A program made the position numbers and the translations under genes. 64,000 nt of DNA, taken from contig CM035808.1 of the NCBI GenBank assembly GCA_020466095.1, forward strand, positions 1,834,190 to 1,898,189. The letters run 5' to 3'. The DNA is from Chlorops oryzae. Lineage: Eukaryota > Arthropoda > Insecta > Diptera > Chloropidae. Shown in pieces: positions 48,946-60,148 of the stretch. Numbering within the stretch: position 1 is the first letter of the stretch; the number at the start of each line of letters is the position of its first letter. The notes under the pieces are model-generated. The model was not told the origin of the DNA and searched no databases. It saw nothing but the letters and a program-made list of their open reading frames with translations.

Positions 48946-49802
48946 CAAAAGAAGATCTTGAAAAAATAAATTTCAAGCTAGAGGACTGCTCGGCATTCCC
49001 AAGCTCAAAATCTGAGAAGGCCCGAAGCCTGGCCAATTGAAACGACACTCCTCCGTTGGGGTTACGCATGTGCAAATCGTGAATTTAAGTGGCGTCTTTT
49101 TTGCTGACTCAGCCTCAGTCCTCTCTGTTCCTTCGTTGCTCTTCTTATTTCTTTAAATTAAGATTTACGATCGGTCGACATGGACGAACGTTAAATGCTG
49201 AAAATCATCGGATTTCACGCTTAAATCTTTCCATTGACTTCTGTTTATTCACATTTTTCGAATGTTTTCGCGGCAATTCAATTCAACAAAAAACGAAGAG
49301 AAAAAAATGAAGAAAAATGAAGAAAAAACTCTGAACAAAAACCAGCGAAAAAAACAATGAATAAATGTGTTGTGATTAATGGTTAAGCAATAAGAAAAAA
49401 AAAAACAAACGGGACCGACCCAACAGTTGAGGGCAATTACGAGGAGTTCAAAAAATGTTAAGACTTTTCATTTCCTTTCGGAAAAGAAATAATGTAATCA
49501 GTGAGAGAGACAGAGAAAGGGAGAGGGAAAAGGCCTTACAACAAGAGTTCATATTTTACTCAATTATTTTGTCTTTCTAATTTATTATGTGTGAATGAAA
49601 AATTACAATCTTTACATTTCGTTTTGATTGCCTGACCTTTAGCTTAATTTTTCTTATTTTGTTTTTTTTTTTTTTCTTCACGTCAAACTTTTTATTGAAA
49701 AGCTTTTTAAGCCCGCTTATTTCTTATTTTCCCTCATTGTCTTCTGTTAATGAGGAGTTATAAGTATAAGAGTACCTATAGGTACATGAGTTATTTATGG
49801 CT
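48946..49802. other. Apparently single-copy non-coding DNA
   Basis: GA-rich run near 49500-49530 and T-run near 49660-49675. No supported frame. Confidence 0.4.
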
Positions 49803-50215
49803 TTAACCCTTTTACTACAGATGTGCCTGCAAATGAAATTTGTTTTCAAAATTTCGTTTTATGTCTATCCAAACTAGTCGGCCTCTGTGCCGCAGTTGGC
49901 TAAGATGCAAATTTACAAAGTGAGAGGCCCCGGGTTCGACTCTCAGCTCAGGTCGTTGATGTTGTTTAGTTTTTCTGATATCACCAATGGCCTAAGTGTG
50001 TGTCAACCTTCATGATTGCAGCCACATAAACTTAACCTTACCTATCCAAACTAAGGTGAAAGGCCTCAAACACTTTAAAGTAGAGAAATGATAAGTTTTT
50101 AGAATAAAGTTTAACCCTTTCATCACTAAAAGTAACCCATATTTGCACGCAAATTTAAGTTGCATGTAAAAAAATCGATTGGGATGTTTAATCGCAATGG
50201 CTGTGAAAGGGTTAA
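49803..50215. mobile_element. Family H MITE (piggyBac-like), copy 1, interrupted by a SINE
   Basis: TTAACCCTTTTACTAC at the left, a second internal TTAACCCTTTCATCAC at 50111, and GGCTGTGAAAGGGTTAA at the right. Removing the SINE and one TSD leaves ~236 bp, nearly the same as copy 2 at 57848-58433 after its insertion is removed. TTAA sites with CCCTTT starts are typical of piggyBac relatives. Confidence 0.7.
49877..50041 (+). mobile_element. tRNA-derived SINE with 12-bp TSD
   Basis: Flanked by the exact 12-bp direct repeat CTATCCAAACTA (49865-49876 and 50042-50053). The head contains an A-box-like TGCCGCAGTTGG (49888-49899) and a near-perfect B box GGTTCGACTCT (49933-49943), 45 bp apart as in tRNA genes. 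The body then runs ~100 bp to a CTTAACCTTAC tail with no poly(A). TSD length and pol III boxes fit LINE-mobilised insertion. Which tRNA it came from is not resolved. Confidence 0.82.
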
Positions 50216-50400
50216 AGACGTCTTAACCCTTTTACGCTTCAAAAATAGTCATATAAATATCGTAGGTTGGTCTTCATGGGTTGAGAAATATCATTTGAAC
50301 TATTGGACTATAGTAAATGTTATCAAAAAACTGTAGAGCCAAAAAAAAATCATGACCGTCCATCGAAAAACGGGGCTCAAAGAATCTACAACATCTTTAA

Positions 50401-50886
50401 AGGTGGGATCCCACTATCTGCGCATATAGCACAATCTGCGCCGATTTTTATCGGGGCCAGATCCGCCCAAGTTTCAACAATTTCCACAATCATTGTTTGG
50501 GCTCACATTATCGTCACATGTTGTCAAAACTATATCGGGGAACAACATGATACAAGAAAACAAGATAGTGCCACTTGAGAGAGGAAACATCACAAACTCA
50601 AAATCGCGATTCGTTGTTGTTGTTTCCCATGTTAAACCGGCTTTTTACTTTTTTGAATAGCATGGGAAACAACAACAATTTCTCGATCTGTGACGTCACA
50701 AACTCAATTTTCGGCTCTCAAAGAGAGCCTCAAAATAGCGGTACTGAAGTGACGCTATCTTGTTTTCTTGTATCATGGGGAACAATAAAATTGGGACAAA
50801 AATCGAGTCCAGAAATTGCGTTCACACTATCGGCGCTTTGATTTCGGCAAAAATCGGCGCATCGCGCAGATAGTGGGATCCGGGCT
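50401..50886. mobile_element. TAA-flanked MITE hosting a P-like MITE
   Basis: GGATCCCACTATCTGCGC at the left and its exact 18-bp inverse at the right, with TAA outside (50398-50400 and 50887-50889). The outermost few bases are less well matched. Removing the inner element and one inner TSD leaves 246 bp. The 3-bp TAA duplication suggests PIF/Harbinger (inference). Confidence 0.75.
50546..50777. mobile_element. P-superfamily-like MITE, copy 2
   Basis: The same 232-bp element as 40976-41207, in inverse orientation, with an exact 8-bp TSD GGGAACAA (50538-50545 and 50778-50785). Both copies are the same length and closely similar, which suggests relatively recent spread. Confidence 0.85.
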
Positions 50887-50975
50887 TAAGGAGCCTAAAA
50901 ACCGCGCGCTACGTCTTCAATAAAACACACAATTTTTTCCTGTGATATGATTTAAAATATATGAAAGCTCTTTTT

Positions 50976-51507
50976 TTAACTCTTTAAGACATAAATGAAA
51001 ATGTTATCCCCACATAAGTTAATCGATTTAATGCTGTAAACAGAATAAGGACGTAAGCGAATATTCGCCGGGCGAATACGACGAAGAATTCACGCGAATT
51101 CGCACGGGCGAACACAATGACAGCGAATGGCGAACTCAGGCTATTTTCAGAATTTTGAAAAAATATGATTGAAAATTATAAGTCATTGCCAGCAGAAAGT
51201 ACAAACCCTCATTTTCGAAACAAAAGCTTAAAGATTTAATACAAATGCATATGTTTTCTGATGTGTAAATTCAGCTATTCGCCCAGTCGCCGGCGCTACC
51301 ATTAGAATTAAATCTATTGCGGCGTATTGACGCGGCGAAATTCGCTGTGTTGTGAGCAACCCCGTATAGTCGTGTGCGATTTAAGCAGCGACGTAAAGCG
51401 AATATTCGTTAACGCCCTTATTCTGTTTACAGCATAAAGCAATTTTAAAGCTCTAATTCGCTGGAATATTTAGAGAAAAATTTGTCTCTAATGCCTTGAA
51501 GGGTTAA
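50976..51507. mobile_element. TTAA-flanked MITE hosting a TAA-flanked MITE
   Basis: TTAACTCTTTAAGACATAA at the left pairs with the inverse TTAACCCTTCAAGGCATTA at the right (15 or more of 19 match). TTAA lies at 50976-50979 and 51504-51507. Its middle is occupied by the 403-bp element at 51032-51434. Confidence 0.6.
51032..51434. mobile_element. 403-bp TAA-flanked MITE (PIF/Harbinger-like)
   Basis: TGCTGTAAACAGAATAAGG at the left and its exact inverse at the right, with TAA at 51029-51031 and 51435-51437. Subterminal GCGAATATTCG palindromes recur near both ends, and the flanks are CpG rich. No transposase frame. Confidence 0.82.
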
Positions 51508-51724
51508 AATAGCTCACATTGAGATTCATGTCAAGGAAATATGCAAGGGAAAATCAAATAATTTTCTTCCTCTCAACAACTTTCAACTTTTGTACAACTG
51601 AAATGTGAACAATCCAAACAAATGGAGAAGAATTTCCTGAATTTTTTTTCTGGAAAAAATTTCGATCGACCCTTTATTTTGCACTGACTTCATTCCTTGA
51701 GAATTTCAAGATTAGATATTTTGA

Positions 51725-51758
<34 letters not shown>

Positions 51759-53339
51759 CTCATCACTTTGTTTAATGATTCAGCCCATGAACACATGTTT
51801 CCTTCATATCTGCATACGCAGCGAATTTGAGCATTTATTCAAATAAAAATTTTTTTACATATTTTGGAGACACTCATTCTGCAAAGAAAAAATGTATTAA
51901 GATTCACTCTTCTTGAATGAGGATTAAAATTCAAACTAAATAAATAAATAAATAAACAAAAAAGGAGAACAAAAAAACACTAATTCCACCGAGAAAACAA
52001 AACAAACATTTCGAAAATTTGTTTAAAATAAAATAATTCCATTCTCCCCACCAAAACAAGACCGCGGAATTCAAATTTCAAAACCCATGTACCCTTGAAA
52101 AAAGAGACAAAAAAAAAAACAGAAAAATAAAAACAAAGAGGAAGACTCATCTTCTATTTCTAAACACAACTCACGAACCTGACACCATTTGGTGTGGCAG
52201 TTACAATAACATTTTTCACGCTTGCCTGCCTGCAGGAAAATTACATACATTTCCATATGAAAAATGGAAAAAGGGCGAAAGACGATTGCAGCGAAAGGGT
52301 GGCTTTAAGGGTCTCAAAGTGCGTGCAAGCCACCCTGCCAACATTTTCTTCCTGCAGCTGAATATCTGCATAAATATGCATTTCCACAGACAAAGGTCAA
52401 AGGCGATGAGAAACTCGAACGTGGAAAGGGAGGCTAGAAATTGCTGATGCACGCAGCAGGGATCCAATTAAACAGGGTGCGAACGATGGCTGACTTTCGA
52501 ATTGGATTAATGAAAGTTGGGGGGTGAATTTAAATAAAATAATATATTAATTTAAAACATTTAAACTCTGAAAGTCCACTTTAAATTGTGAGAAAAATTC
52601 CACTAAACCCTGAATTCGCCTCGAAGAATTTCAATGCCAAGAAAATGATAATCCACCCCGGAACAAGACGGCGTAAAACATTTGCTGCTCGAATTAATTG
52701 TCTACGCCGCAGACAATATGGAGCCAGGAAGACATGAAGATGAATAGAAACACAGAAATAGAGCGTGCGATATACTCGTAGATAAAAGGAGCGAACAGAC
52801 CACCAGCGATTGGAGCTGGTGGAGGAAAATAAAAGGATTCTTCTTTTTGTGTTCACTTGGAAATGTGCCAACTTGAGGGTGAAATTGTGTTCAAGTGGAA
52901 ATATTTTTGTCCCGCGGCAATTGTGAGATACGAGAAGGAAGGCAGGGAGCCAAGAAATTTTCGATTGTAAGATAAAGTTGAGATTTTAATGAGAAGAATT
53001 TCAGCCTTTCTTTGAAAGGTTGCGATTCTTGAGGCCAATTTAATTGTGAACTTGCAGCAATTTTTGCGATTGCAGGAACTCCCAAATTCCTCTCCTCAAG
53101 CCTATAAATTCGTATTCGAAGCACGCATTCGAAATATGCAAATATTTTATATTCAAAAATTTTGCAAGTCCTTTCAGCTCCCTGCCTTTATTCTCTCTCT
53201 GATAGCCCATGTTGTCTCTCAGCGGTCGCTAACCCAATCGCATAAAAGCAAACTTTGAAGAAGAAAAAAAAATGGCTTTAAAAGGTTGACAGACTTTCCT
53301 CTCAAAACGACGGTCAAGAGCAGCAGACATAATTGTTCG
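51508..53339. other. Non-coding DNA with a long A tract
   Basis: A run of about 30 A lies at 51726-51755. The region from 52.0 to 53.3 kb looks single-copy. Frames occur mainly on the minus strand (52.2-53.1 kb), but none has a recognisable domain. Confidence 0.4.
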
Positions 53340-53451
53340 AGGTGCTCAGAGCACCTTCAGGTAGCTAAAATATAAAAAGGAGTCGCAAAATCCAACGAGG
53401 AAGTCACAACTTGAGAGTTTGTTGACTTGAACCCGCCGCAGCGGTGTGAGT
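53340..53451 (+). promoter_or_regulatory. Candidate TATA promoter with 5' splice donor
   Basis: A palindrome AGGTGCTCAGAGCACCT (53340-53356) is followed by TATAAAAAG (53371-53379), then TCACAA at about 53404-53409, roughly 30 bp downstream where an initiator would lie, then GTGAGT (53446-53451), a consensus splice donor. There is no ATG between, so the exon would be 5' untranslated. The arrangement is what a fly TATA promoter looks like, but chance occurrence in AT-rich DNA is quite possible. The downstream exon is not identified. Confidence 0.33.
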
Positions 53452-54308
53452 CAATTTAATATTTTCAACGAAAAAAATTTGTTTAAATTCTTTAAGATTA
53501 ATATCGCAAATCTTCGTCGCTTTTTTTCAGTGTGATTATTTATTCTTCTGCACTCCAAGGCCCAAGGCCCGCATATGTGCAAAATATTGACATAAAATGA
53601 GTAAATATTTGCCTTGACTTCAGGGGGAACTCAAACGTCATGGCTCATGAGGGAGAGAGAGAGAGAGAAAATCTTTGCGAATTCGCTAAATAAATTAATT
53701 CGTTTTTTAAAGAACGATAAAGACCTTTTTTAGAGATTGTAGAGCTCGATTTTTTTGCCGGTTGCTTGCTTAAGATTTTTTTTTTTTTTTTTGTTGAGAA
53801 TCAACATTTTTGCATGCTCACCGAGGACACGTACTGGCAAATAAATTAAAATAAAATACAAAGAAAATAATATAATTGCCCCCAAAAACAAGGGGCACAA
53901 TCGATTTTCTTTTCATGCCTTTTTGGCGCCGTCTACGGACATCGTGGCGCCTCGTGAAGTATCAAGAAAAATTTACCGAATTTTGTTGCAGAAGTTTATC
54001 TTCTCGATGAGCCGAAAGAACTCGTCGCAGTGTCGCATTTAAGGCTAACTGTGTCAGCGCGTTTCGCTTCATCGGAGTTCCACCATCAAGTGACGGGAAG
54101 TGAAGAGGATGAGGCGGCTTTTCAATTACTTCAAATACCGTAAATGGAAACTCATTTTGTTTGGATGTTTCTTTTAGGAAAAGCCTTGAGACGACGACTT
54201 TTGGTGTAAATTTTCGAATTTTCAAAAACGCTAAAAGTTTTGATTTAATCGACATTTAAAATATTTTAAATTGAAATTCATTAGGAAAAATCATTTAAAT
54301 CGCCTTTA
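53452..54308. other. Non-coding, GA run and T tract
   Basis: GA microsatellite at about 53650-53668 and a T tract near 53777. A minus-strand 97-codon frame at 53962-54255 has no recognisable content. Confidence 0.4.
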
Positions 54309-54361
54309 TTTAAACAAGGCAAGCTCTGCGTCGAGGGTATATTTCGTTTGTGCGTACGTGT

Positions 54362-55085
54362 CAGGGGCGTGCGCAGTGAAAGAGTGCTCTGGTTGGGCTT
54401 ATATTGGCCAGAATGGTAGATTGAGAAATTATAAGACACTAGCCCCAAAAAATTTTGGGGTGTTTTTGGAAGATTAGTGAGTTATGAACCAAGAAAATCC
54501 CAAAAATGTTTGACTTCCGATTTCGATTAGAGCTGTAAAATATCGTCACTATTCGGTAAAAAGTAACGATTACTCTAGTCAGTAATCAGTAACGTCTCGT
54601 TACTGATGGAAGTATCTCGTTAATAGAACTTTTTTTGTACACATGCCAGCTCTAGGTTGCCAGAGTAATAAAGTACTAATGTAATGGGTGCACAAAACAG
54701 TATGGTAGTAGAGTGAGTTGAGTTGATATTTCGTTACTAAATACTGGGTGAAGATTCAAAGAGCATGAGAGATTTTTGATTACTTTATCAGCATTAAGTT
54801 ATTCATGCAACGTCATTCGTTCGTGAACAATATTTGAAAAAATATAATGAGTACTTAGTAACGAGTACTAAGTAACGATTACTTCACGAAAAATACCGAA
54901 TACACTCGAGTAGTTTTGTAAATTTTAGCAGCTCTATTTTCGATAAAAAAATTATATATAGAATAACTGTCAATATTACCAAGAATTTTTGCGATAAAAT
55001 GTTTTTTTTTAATCTGATGACAAGTTGTTCCAAAAGGGTCTAGTTTCAAACTGGTCCAAAAAGACTACTACTACTACTACTACTA
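54362..55085. mobile_element. CAGGGGCGTGCG hAT-like element inside family D
   Basis: CAGGGGCGTGCGCAG at the left and an interior shared with 58029-58373 ('agattgagaaattataagac', 'gacttccgatttcgat', 'gggtctagtttcaaactggtccaaaa'). The sequence before it (gTACGTGT, 54354-54361) recurs after it (cTACGTGT, 55086-55093), a probable 8-bp TSD with one change. The right end has become a TAC microsatellite (55063-55088), so a right terminal repeat is not visible. It contains a second hAT-like element. Confidence 0.55.
54528..54936. mobile_element. 409-bp hAT-like MITE nested in another hAT-like element
   Basis: TAGAGCTGTAAAAT at the left and the inverse of TAGAGCTGCTAAAAT at the right. The flanking octamers are ATTTCGAT (54520-54527) and TTTTCGAT (54937-54944), 7 of 8 matched. 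The related sequence at about 58185 shows the uninterrupted site 'gatttcgatgaaaatttta'. The interior has GTAACGATTACT-type inverted repeats. Confidence 0.75.
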
Positions 55086-55089
55086 CTAC
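55063..55089 (+). repeat. (TAC)n microsatellite
   Basis: About nine uninterrupted TAC/ACT trinucleotides. Confidence 0.9.
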
Positions 55090-55804
55090 GTGTATAACAC
55101 CCAGAACCGCTCGAGAAACTATTTTTTTTAAAGAAAATTCTGATGATATATGAAATTTTTAAAGGCCTTCAGTGAAATTTCCTCAAATTTAAAAATGGGC
55201 GTGGCATTCGGGCGGTTAACAGTTGATGAAATCACAAAAATTTCTCCATTTTTTGAGATATTTCTATAAAATTTTATATGTAAACATAGTTTATGACATT
55301 AATTAAATAGAATTTTATTGAAAAAGTGGGCGTGGCAAAAGATCATTTTTGGAAAACTGACTTTTAAATTCGAAATTCGAACGGGATTTGAACTAAACCT
55401 GGCAAATGGACTTTTTTAGAGTCATAAATATTCCCTATAAAAATTGACTTGAGCGGTCTCTTTTTAAGGGTACCTCCAGTACTAGGGTCTGTTAAAAAAT
55501 CTTAAAAACCCTTCTAGACTCTGAATTTTCTGAAATATTTTGATTAAATTTGATATGTGAGAACATTTTAAGGCGTTGATTGTAATTTCTAAAAATTTGA
55601 AAAGAGGGCGTGGCAAAAGGGTCGGGTTCCGAAAGGCTTCTTTATGGTCTTGAAAATCTTCAGAAGAGTTTTTCTTAATTCGTGTTCTTCTGTCCTGTTT
55701 CAAAAAAAAAAAAATATGCAAGGAAACACATTTGCTCAAGTACAAAAGTTGTTGTGGGTAACTATATCTTCGGATTGCACTGACTATGACACCCTTACCT
55801 TGCT

Positions 55805-57847
55805 ATTAAAAAAAAAACTTAAATATTTTTAAGCCGCCATCTGAAATAAGAATTCTCCATTCTTCAACGATTACTTAAATTCCAGTCTATTTTCTCACAC
55901 AAATTACTCATTGACTAATCAAAGCTGATCAAAAAATACATCAGAGAAAATTATTTTTGACACGAAAAGCGGAATTATTTTTAACTGCCAACGAGCATGA
56001 ACGTAAAATATCAAAAAATAAGTATGAAGAAAAAAAAGCGATCATTATGTAATCTCTCCAAGCACATGAATGAATTTCGGAAAAGGTTGGTGGAAGGTAC
56101 TCTCATTTCATTACACAGCATTATTATTATTATTATTATTATTACATTTCGTGTCGAGCACCACCACGTAACTCCGGCGATTTTAAGAAATTTTCCCTTT
56201 TAATGATAGACTCGTATGACTCGAGAGCTGAGATCGAAGAAAAACTCGCAACGTTCGCTGATGGAACAAAAGTGAAAGGATGAAAATAAATAAACTAAAT
56301 GCAGTTAAGCTGTTTCTTGAGTCAATCTCATACAATTTCTTTTCGTTTAAGAGGGAGCCTCTTCGCTCTTAGTGCTTAATTTTGTTCAATTTATCACCTT
56401 CAACGATGTCCCTTAAATCGCATGTAACGACATCGGCATCGACATCGGCACCCACGTAGGTACCTACTTCAGTTTATTGCTCCACTTTTCATCGAAAACG
56501 AGAAATGAAGGAATTACGAAAATAAATATTAAATAAAAAAACAGTAAATCTTCGAGAGACAACGTGAACTGATGCCGCTTAATTCGCGTAAACAATGCGC
56601 TTTGATTGCATTTACAAGCAGAGAGCATTACATTGCACCGCTGCTCGCTTCCCGCTGCCCTCCGCCGAAGATAAACATCAGCGCAGAAAGCGAAATTGAA
56701 GCCCAGACAGCAGAATCGCGAATAACGAGAACGGCCCGACGGACGGACGGACGGACGGTCGGAATTACAGCAAATAGAACAAGTGCAAATTTAATAAGCC
56801 AGTTTGCGGAAATGAAAGCAACACACACAAAAGGGACAAATGCCATAAAAATAGAAGCCCCCATATGGAGTGCTACAGCCGTGGCCGCTCTGAGAGGTTT
56901 CATACTTCGTGCTCGGGCGGACTTTGCGTGCCAAAAAGGATTCTAATTACAAAATCTTTAAATGAAACAATTTCGAGGCCCTATTGGAATCGGAAATCTA
57001 CCCTAATCGGCCCTGAGCAAAGCTCGAAGACAGTTCATAGGCTTAAGCCCGCTTGATGGCATCTTGTAGGCTGGGCCGAGAGCTCCACTGACTCACAAAT
57101 TGCATTTGCTACGCATTAATCAAGGAAATGAAAATTGGAAAAACGACATCAAATTTTCCTTTTGTTAACGATTTTATGCGCTTCATCATGATGGAGAGCT
57201 TTGGATATTTTTAGATCCAAAGAAAATCTTTTTCTTTTCCTCGCTACTCAGCACAGTAAATCGCCTTAAATTGGATTTATTAGTTGATTTATGAATTGCT
57301 TTGCTGTCGCATGGATAGGTAGTTGAGGGGAAAATTAGTACTTATTTTTGGATTTTATTGGAAGAAATCTTTTCGAAATTCTTTTCCAGGAAAAATCATT
57401 TAACTTTTCCAAAGCTCACGTCGTAAATTTCCTCACAAATCGTAATGATCTAGAACCATTTTGGTGATTATAAGTTTTCACGTTCTGTTAAAAAGGGGAT
57501 CACTTTCAGGGGACTTGGTCTATCCCTTTAATTAGGAGATGTGATGCGTTACACTAGTTTACAAAATTTCAGATTTTTGAATGGGCTGAATTCGAGTTTG
57601 TAGGCGTAATAGGCAATAAGTTCCTTTTTCTCTCTCAACTGATTTTAATAAAATAAAATTTTGGTGGGCATTCTTAGATTTAATTGCTCATTTCTGGGGT
57701 TTCCCGTCTATTCCAATATTTTTGTAAACCAGTGTTATTTAAGCATGAAGACCTCGAGAAATGATCCAAGTGAGATATGGCCCCACATTCACGCAGCTCG
57801 AGTCTATTTTCATATAATTCAGTTATAAATTTTAATTTTTCAACACT
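55805..57847. other. Apparently single-copy non-coding DNA
   Basis: ATT microsatellite at about 56120-56142 and a GACG tetranucleotide run at about 56732-56757. The 124-codon frame at 56572-56946 is matched by a 91-codon frame on the opposite strand and crosses the GACG repeat, so it is not supported as a gene. Confidence 0.45.
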
Positions 57848-58433
57848 TTAACCCTTTCACTACCAAATCATTATCATTTGTTTATGTTCATAATTTCGTT
57901 TGGATATTCATATTAAGTACTCCAATTTTAGTATAAGCTTTTCTTTTTAACAGAAAACATTACCAGTCTTTTGAATACGAATTAACCCTTTCAATACTAA
58001 ACAAATCCCATATCGTCGGCCTAGAGTCAAGGGCGTAGCCAGGGAAATAGTGATTCGGTAGCGTTTATATTTGCCACAGTGGTATATTGAGCAATTATAA
58101 GACATTAATCGAAAAAAAATTTGGGGGGGCAAGAAGAAGTTTAGAGAGTTTTGGACCAAAAACCCGAAAAATTCATGACGTCCGATTTCGATGAAAATTT
58201 TATATGTAGAATAAGTTAAAAATTCTAAGAATTATGGCGCTAAAATTAAAAAAAAAACTGGTTACAACTAGTCTAGTTTGGGTCTAGTTACAAACTGGTC
58301 CAAAAACGACTAGTTGTATTTTTCCTTCCTAAGATGAAAATCTAAATTCTAAGCAGTTTTTTATCTGGCCCTGTAAAATTTTTCAATGTGAGCCCTTCGG
58401 TATGTTATATCCCAATGGTAGTGAAAGGGTTGA
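57848..58433. mobile_element. Family H MITE (piggyBac-like), copy 2, interrupted
   Basis: TTAACCCTTTCACTACCA at the left is mirrored exactly over AACCCTTTCACTACCA at the right, where TTAA has become TTGA. A second TTAACCCTTTCAATAC lies inside at 57982, as in copy 1. Copy 1 carries a SINE, and this one carries a CAAGGGCG-type element. Confidence 0.72.
58029..58373. mobile_element. CAAGGGCGTAGCC element inside family H
   Basis: It begins CAAGGGCGTAGCCAGGG and ends TCTGGCCCTG, a partial inverse. The interior matches the element at 54362. Removing it (345 bp) restores family H to about the length of copy 1, which supports the boundaries, though the flanking octamers do not match. Confidence 0.55.
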
Positions 58434-60148
58434 GAACCCTCAATTGCCGTTTCAAGAGGCAATAATTTCAATTTACTTAAAAAATAAATTCCAAAAAATT
58501 TCCGGTAGGCGGTAGAATGAAGATAGGAGCAAGTTCTTGGCACTTCAATGGAGGCCTTTTTTATTTCTTTTATTTTTCACTCCTCCTCTTTCCGCTCTCG
58601 CTGTCAAGACGACGCACACGCAGGCGTCATCCAGTCATTGAACCTACTTCAAAGTCGGAAACCCACCTCCGCATTCATTGCTCCAACAGACTTGCATAAA
58701 TTTTGAGTTCTTGACATTGAATTTTCTGTTTTGCATTCAGCCGCGCCCCACTCTCCTGCCCCCGCCTTTTCGTCCGCCTCTAATATCAATAAAAACAAAA
58801 GAAAACAATTTCAAAAACCGGCAACGAGAGCCACAACAAAACGAGGAAAACCAAAAGCAAAATAAATAAATAAATAAAAATAAAGAAAAGGAAGAGGAAA
58901 ACGCTGCGTACGTCCTATGGAAATTTCTGATTTCCAAAGTCATGAGCCAAGTCAGTCTGCGAGTCGTTTTAAACCCGATTTGAGTCGCGTCTTGAGTGGC
59001 TCACCTTGCCACTACGACTACGCATCGATTTCGATCGTGAGGCCCAGCCCGCCTGGAGTGCCAGCTTCGACAATGTGCCGCATTGTGACTTCACCTGGAA
59101 TAGGTACCCGCGAGCAAGCATAAGAGGCGACGCATGCGTCATGTCATACAGCTCATGTACAAGACTACTACGGCAGCGACAGACAGAGAGACAGAAAGTG
59201 CCATTTTTCTTCCCCTTCCGCTTCTCCTCTTTCCCCTTTTCATTTTCGGAGCCCGCGGCTTATGTCTTCCCAAAATCCCTGAATGCAAATGCATACCGAG
59301 TCTTGCTCTTCGATTTTATTTTATTCTACTTTTTTTTTTTTTGCTTTCATAAATTCTGCGCGCCGAAGATCCTCCATCGCGATATGTACTCCCATAATTT
59401 AACTCTTGTTTCGCCGGCCACGAACGGACGGACGGACGGACGAACGGACAGCGTGACTGTCTTCCTGCTAAACATTGATTGAGGCGTTTTTAAATTGCAC
59501 TTAAAAGGCGCTACTGCGCATGCGTTCGGCATTAATACGTACTTATCTTTCTTCGACAATTTCTCGAGTCACGTTTTTTTTTTTGTTTTTTTTTTTTTTT
59601 TGCCCATTTTCATTTGCAATCCTCCGGCTGCCTTAAGAATCATGGGCAATTTGAATGCCATTAATAGGAAATTATGCCGTAATCGCGTACCGAGAATCCA
59701 ATAGCCATGATCATGGCTTGCGTCGCGACAACAGGAGAGCTTCTTATCGCACAAAATCATTGCTCTAAATCGGCGAACATTTTCCATTTTCCCCGATCGA
59801 TTCGCGAAAGGAAGAAGTGGGCGCGCAGCGAGACCAAAATTAATGTTCGACTCGTTAGCTTGGCACGTGAAAATATTAGAAGATTTCATTTTGTGTTAAT
59901 GAGCGCAAATTGATCGTATCGGATTCAAGGATTTTAGATTTGAAATTAAGGCATCAGATTGTATTGGTGACTCTTACAGCTGGACGGGGAAGAAAAAAAT
60001 CTCATCCGAACATAAAAAAAAACCGAAGAATAAAATAAAACTGGATCGTGGATCGTCTTGTCTTAAGAGCATCGCAAAAATTTTGGGTCTCGGTTAAAAG
60101 TTGGCTCCACAACAGAAGCGTACATGATCAATTTTTCGGAAACTTTAA
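58434..60148. other. Apparently single-copy non-coding DNA, locally G+C richer
   Basis: AAAT run near 58862-58880, GACG run at about 59424-59445, T tracts near 59330 and 59575-59600. The 158-codon frame at 59006-59482 is the longest in the window but is phenylalanine-rich, runs through the T tract and the GACG repeat, and resembles no protein I know. Confidence 0.45.

Larger units (their letters stand above)
54309..55804 (+). repeat. Dispersed family D, copy 2
   Basis: It starts TTTAAAC..CTCTGCGTCGAGGGTATAT and ends near GACTATGACACCCTTACCTTG, as copy 1 does. GGGCGTGGC blocks lie at 55194, 55328 and 55606. It is interrupted near its left end by a hAT-like insertion (54362 to about 55085). 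After that, 'cgtgtataacacccagaacc' resumes the order seen in copy 1 ('tgtgtaaaacttaaagccag'). Confidence 0.68.

Noticed and set aside
49860..49950. Functional tRNA gene
   Set aside because: Pol III boxes are present but the acceptor stem does not close, and the unit continues as a SINE body with flanking TSDs.
51726..51755. Poly(A) tract as a retrotransposon or processed-pseudogene tail
   Set aside because: No target duplication or upstream coding remnant was found, so it is treated as a homopolymer run.
56572..56946. 124-codon frame
   Set aside because: The opposite strand is equally open, and the arginine/threonine-rich middle is a translation of the GACG repeat.
59006..59482. 158-codon frame, longest in the window
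   Set aside because: It is phenylalanine/serine-rich, reads through a T tract and a GACG microsatellite, overlaps other open frames and matches no family I know.
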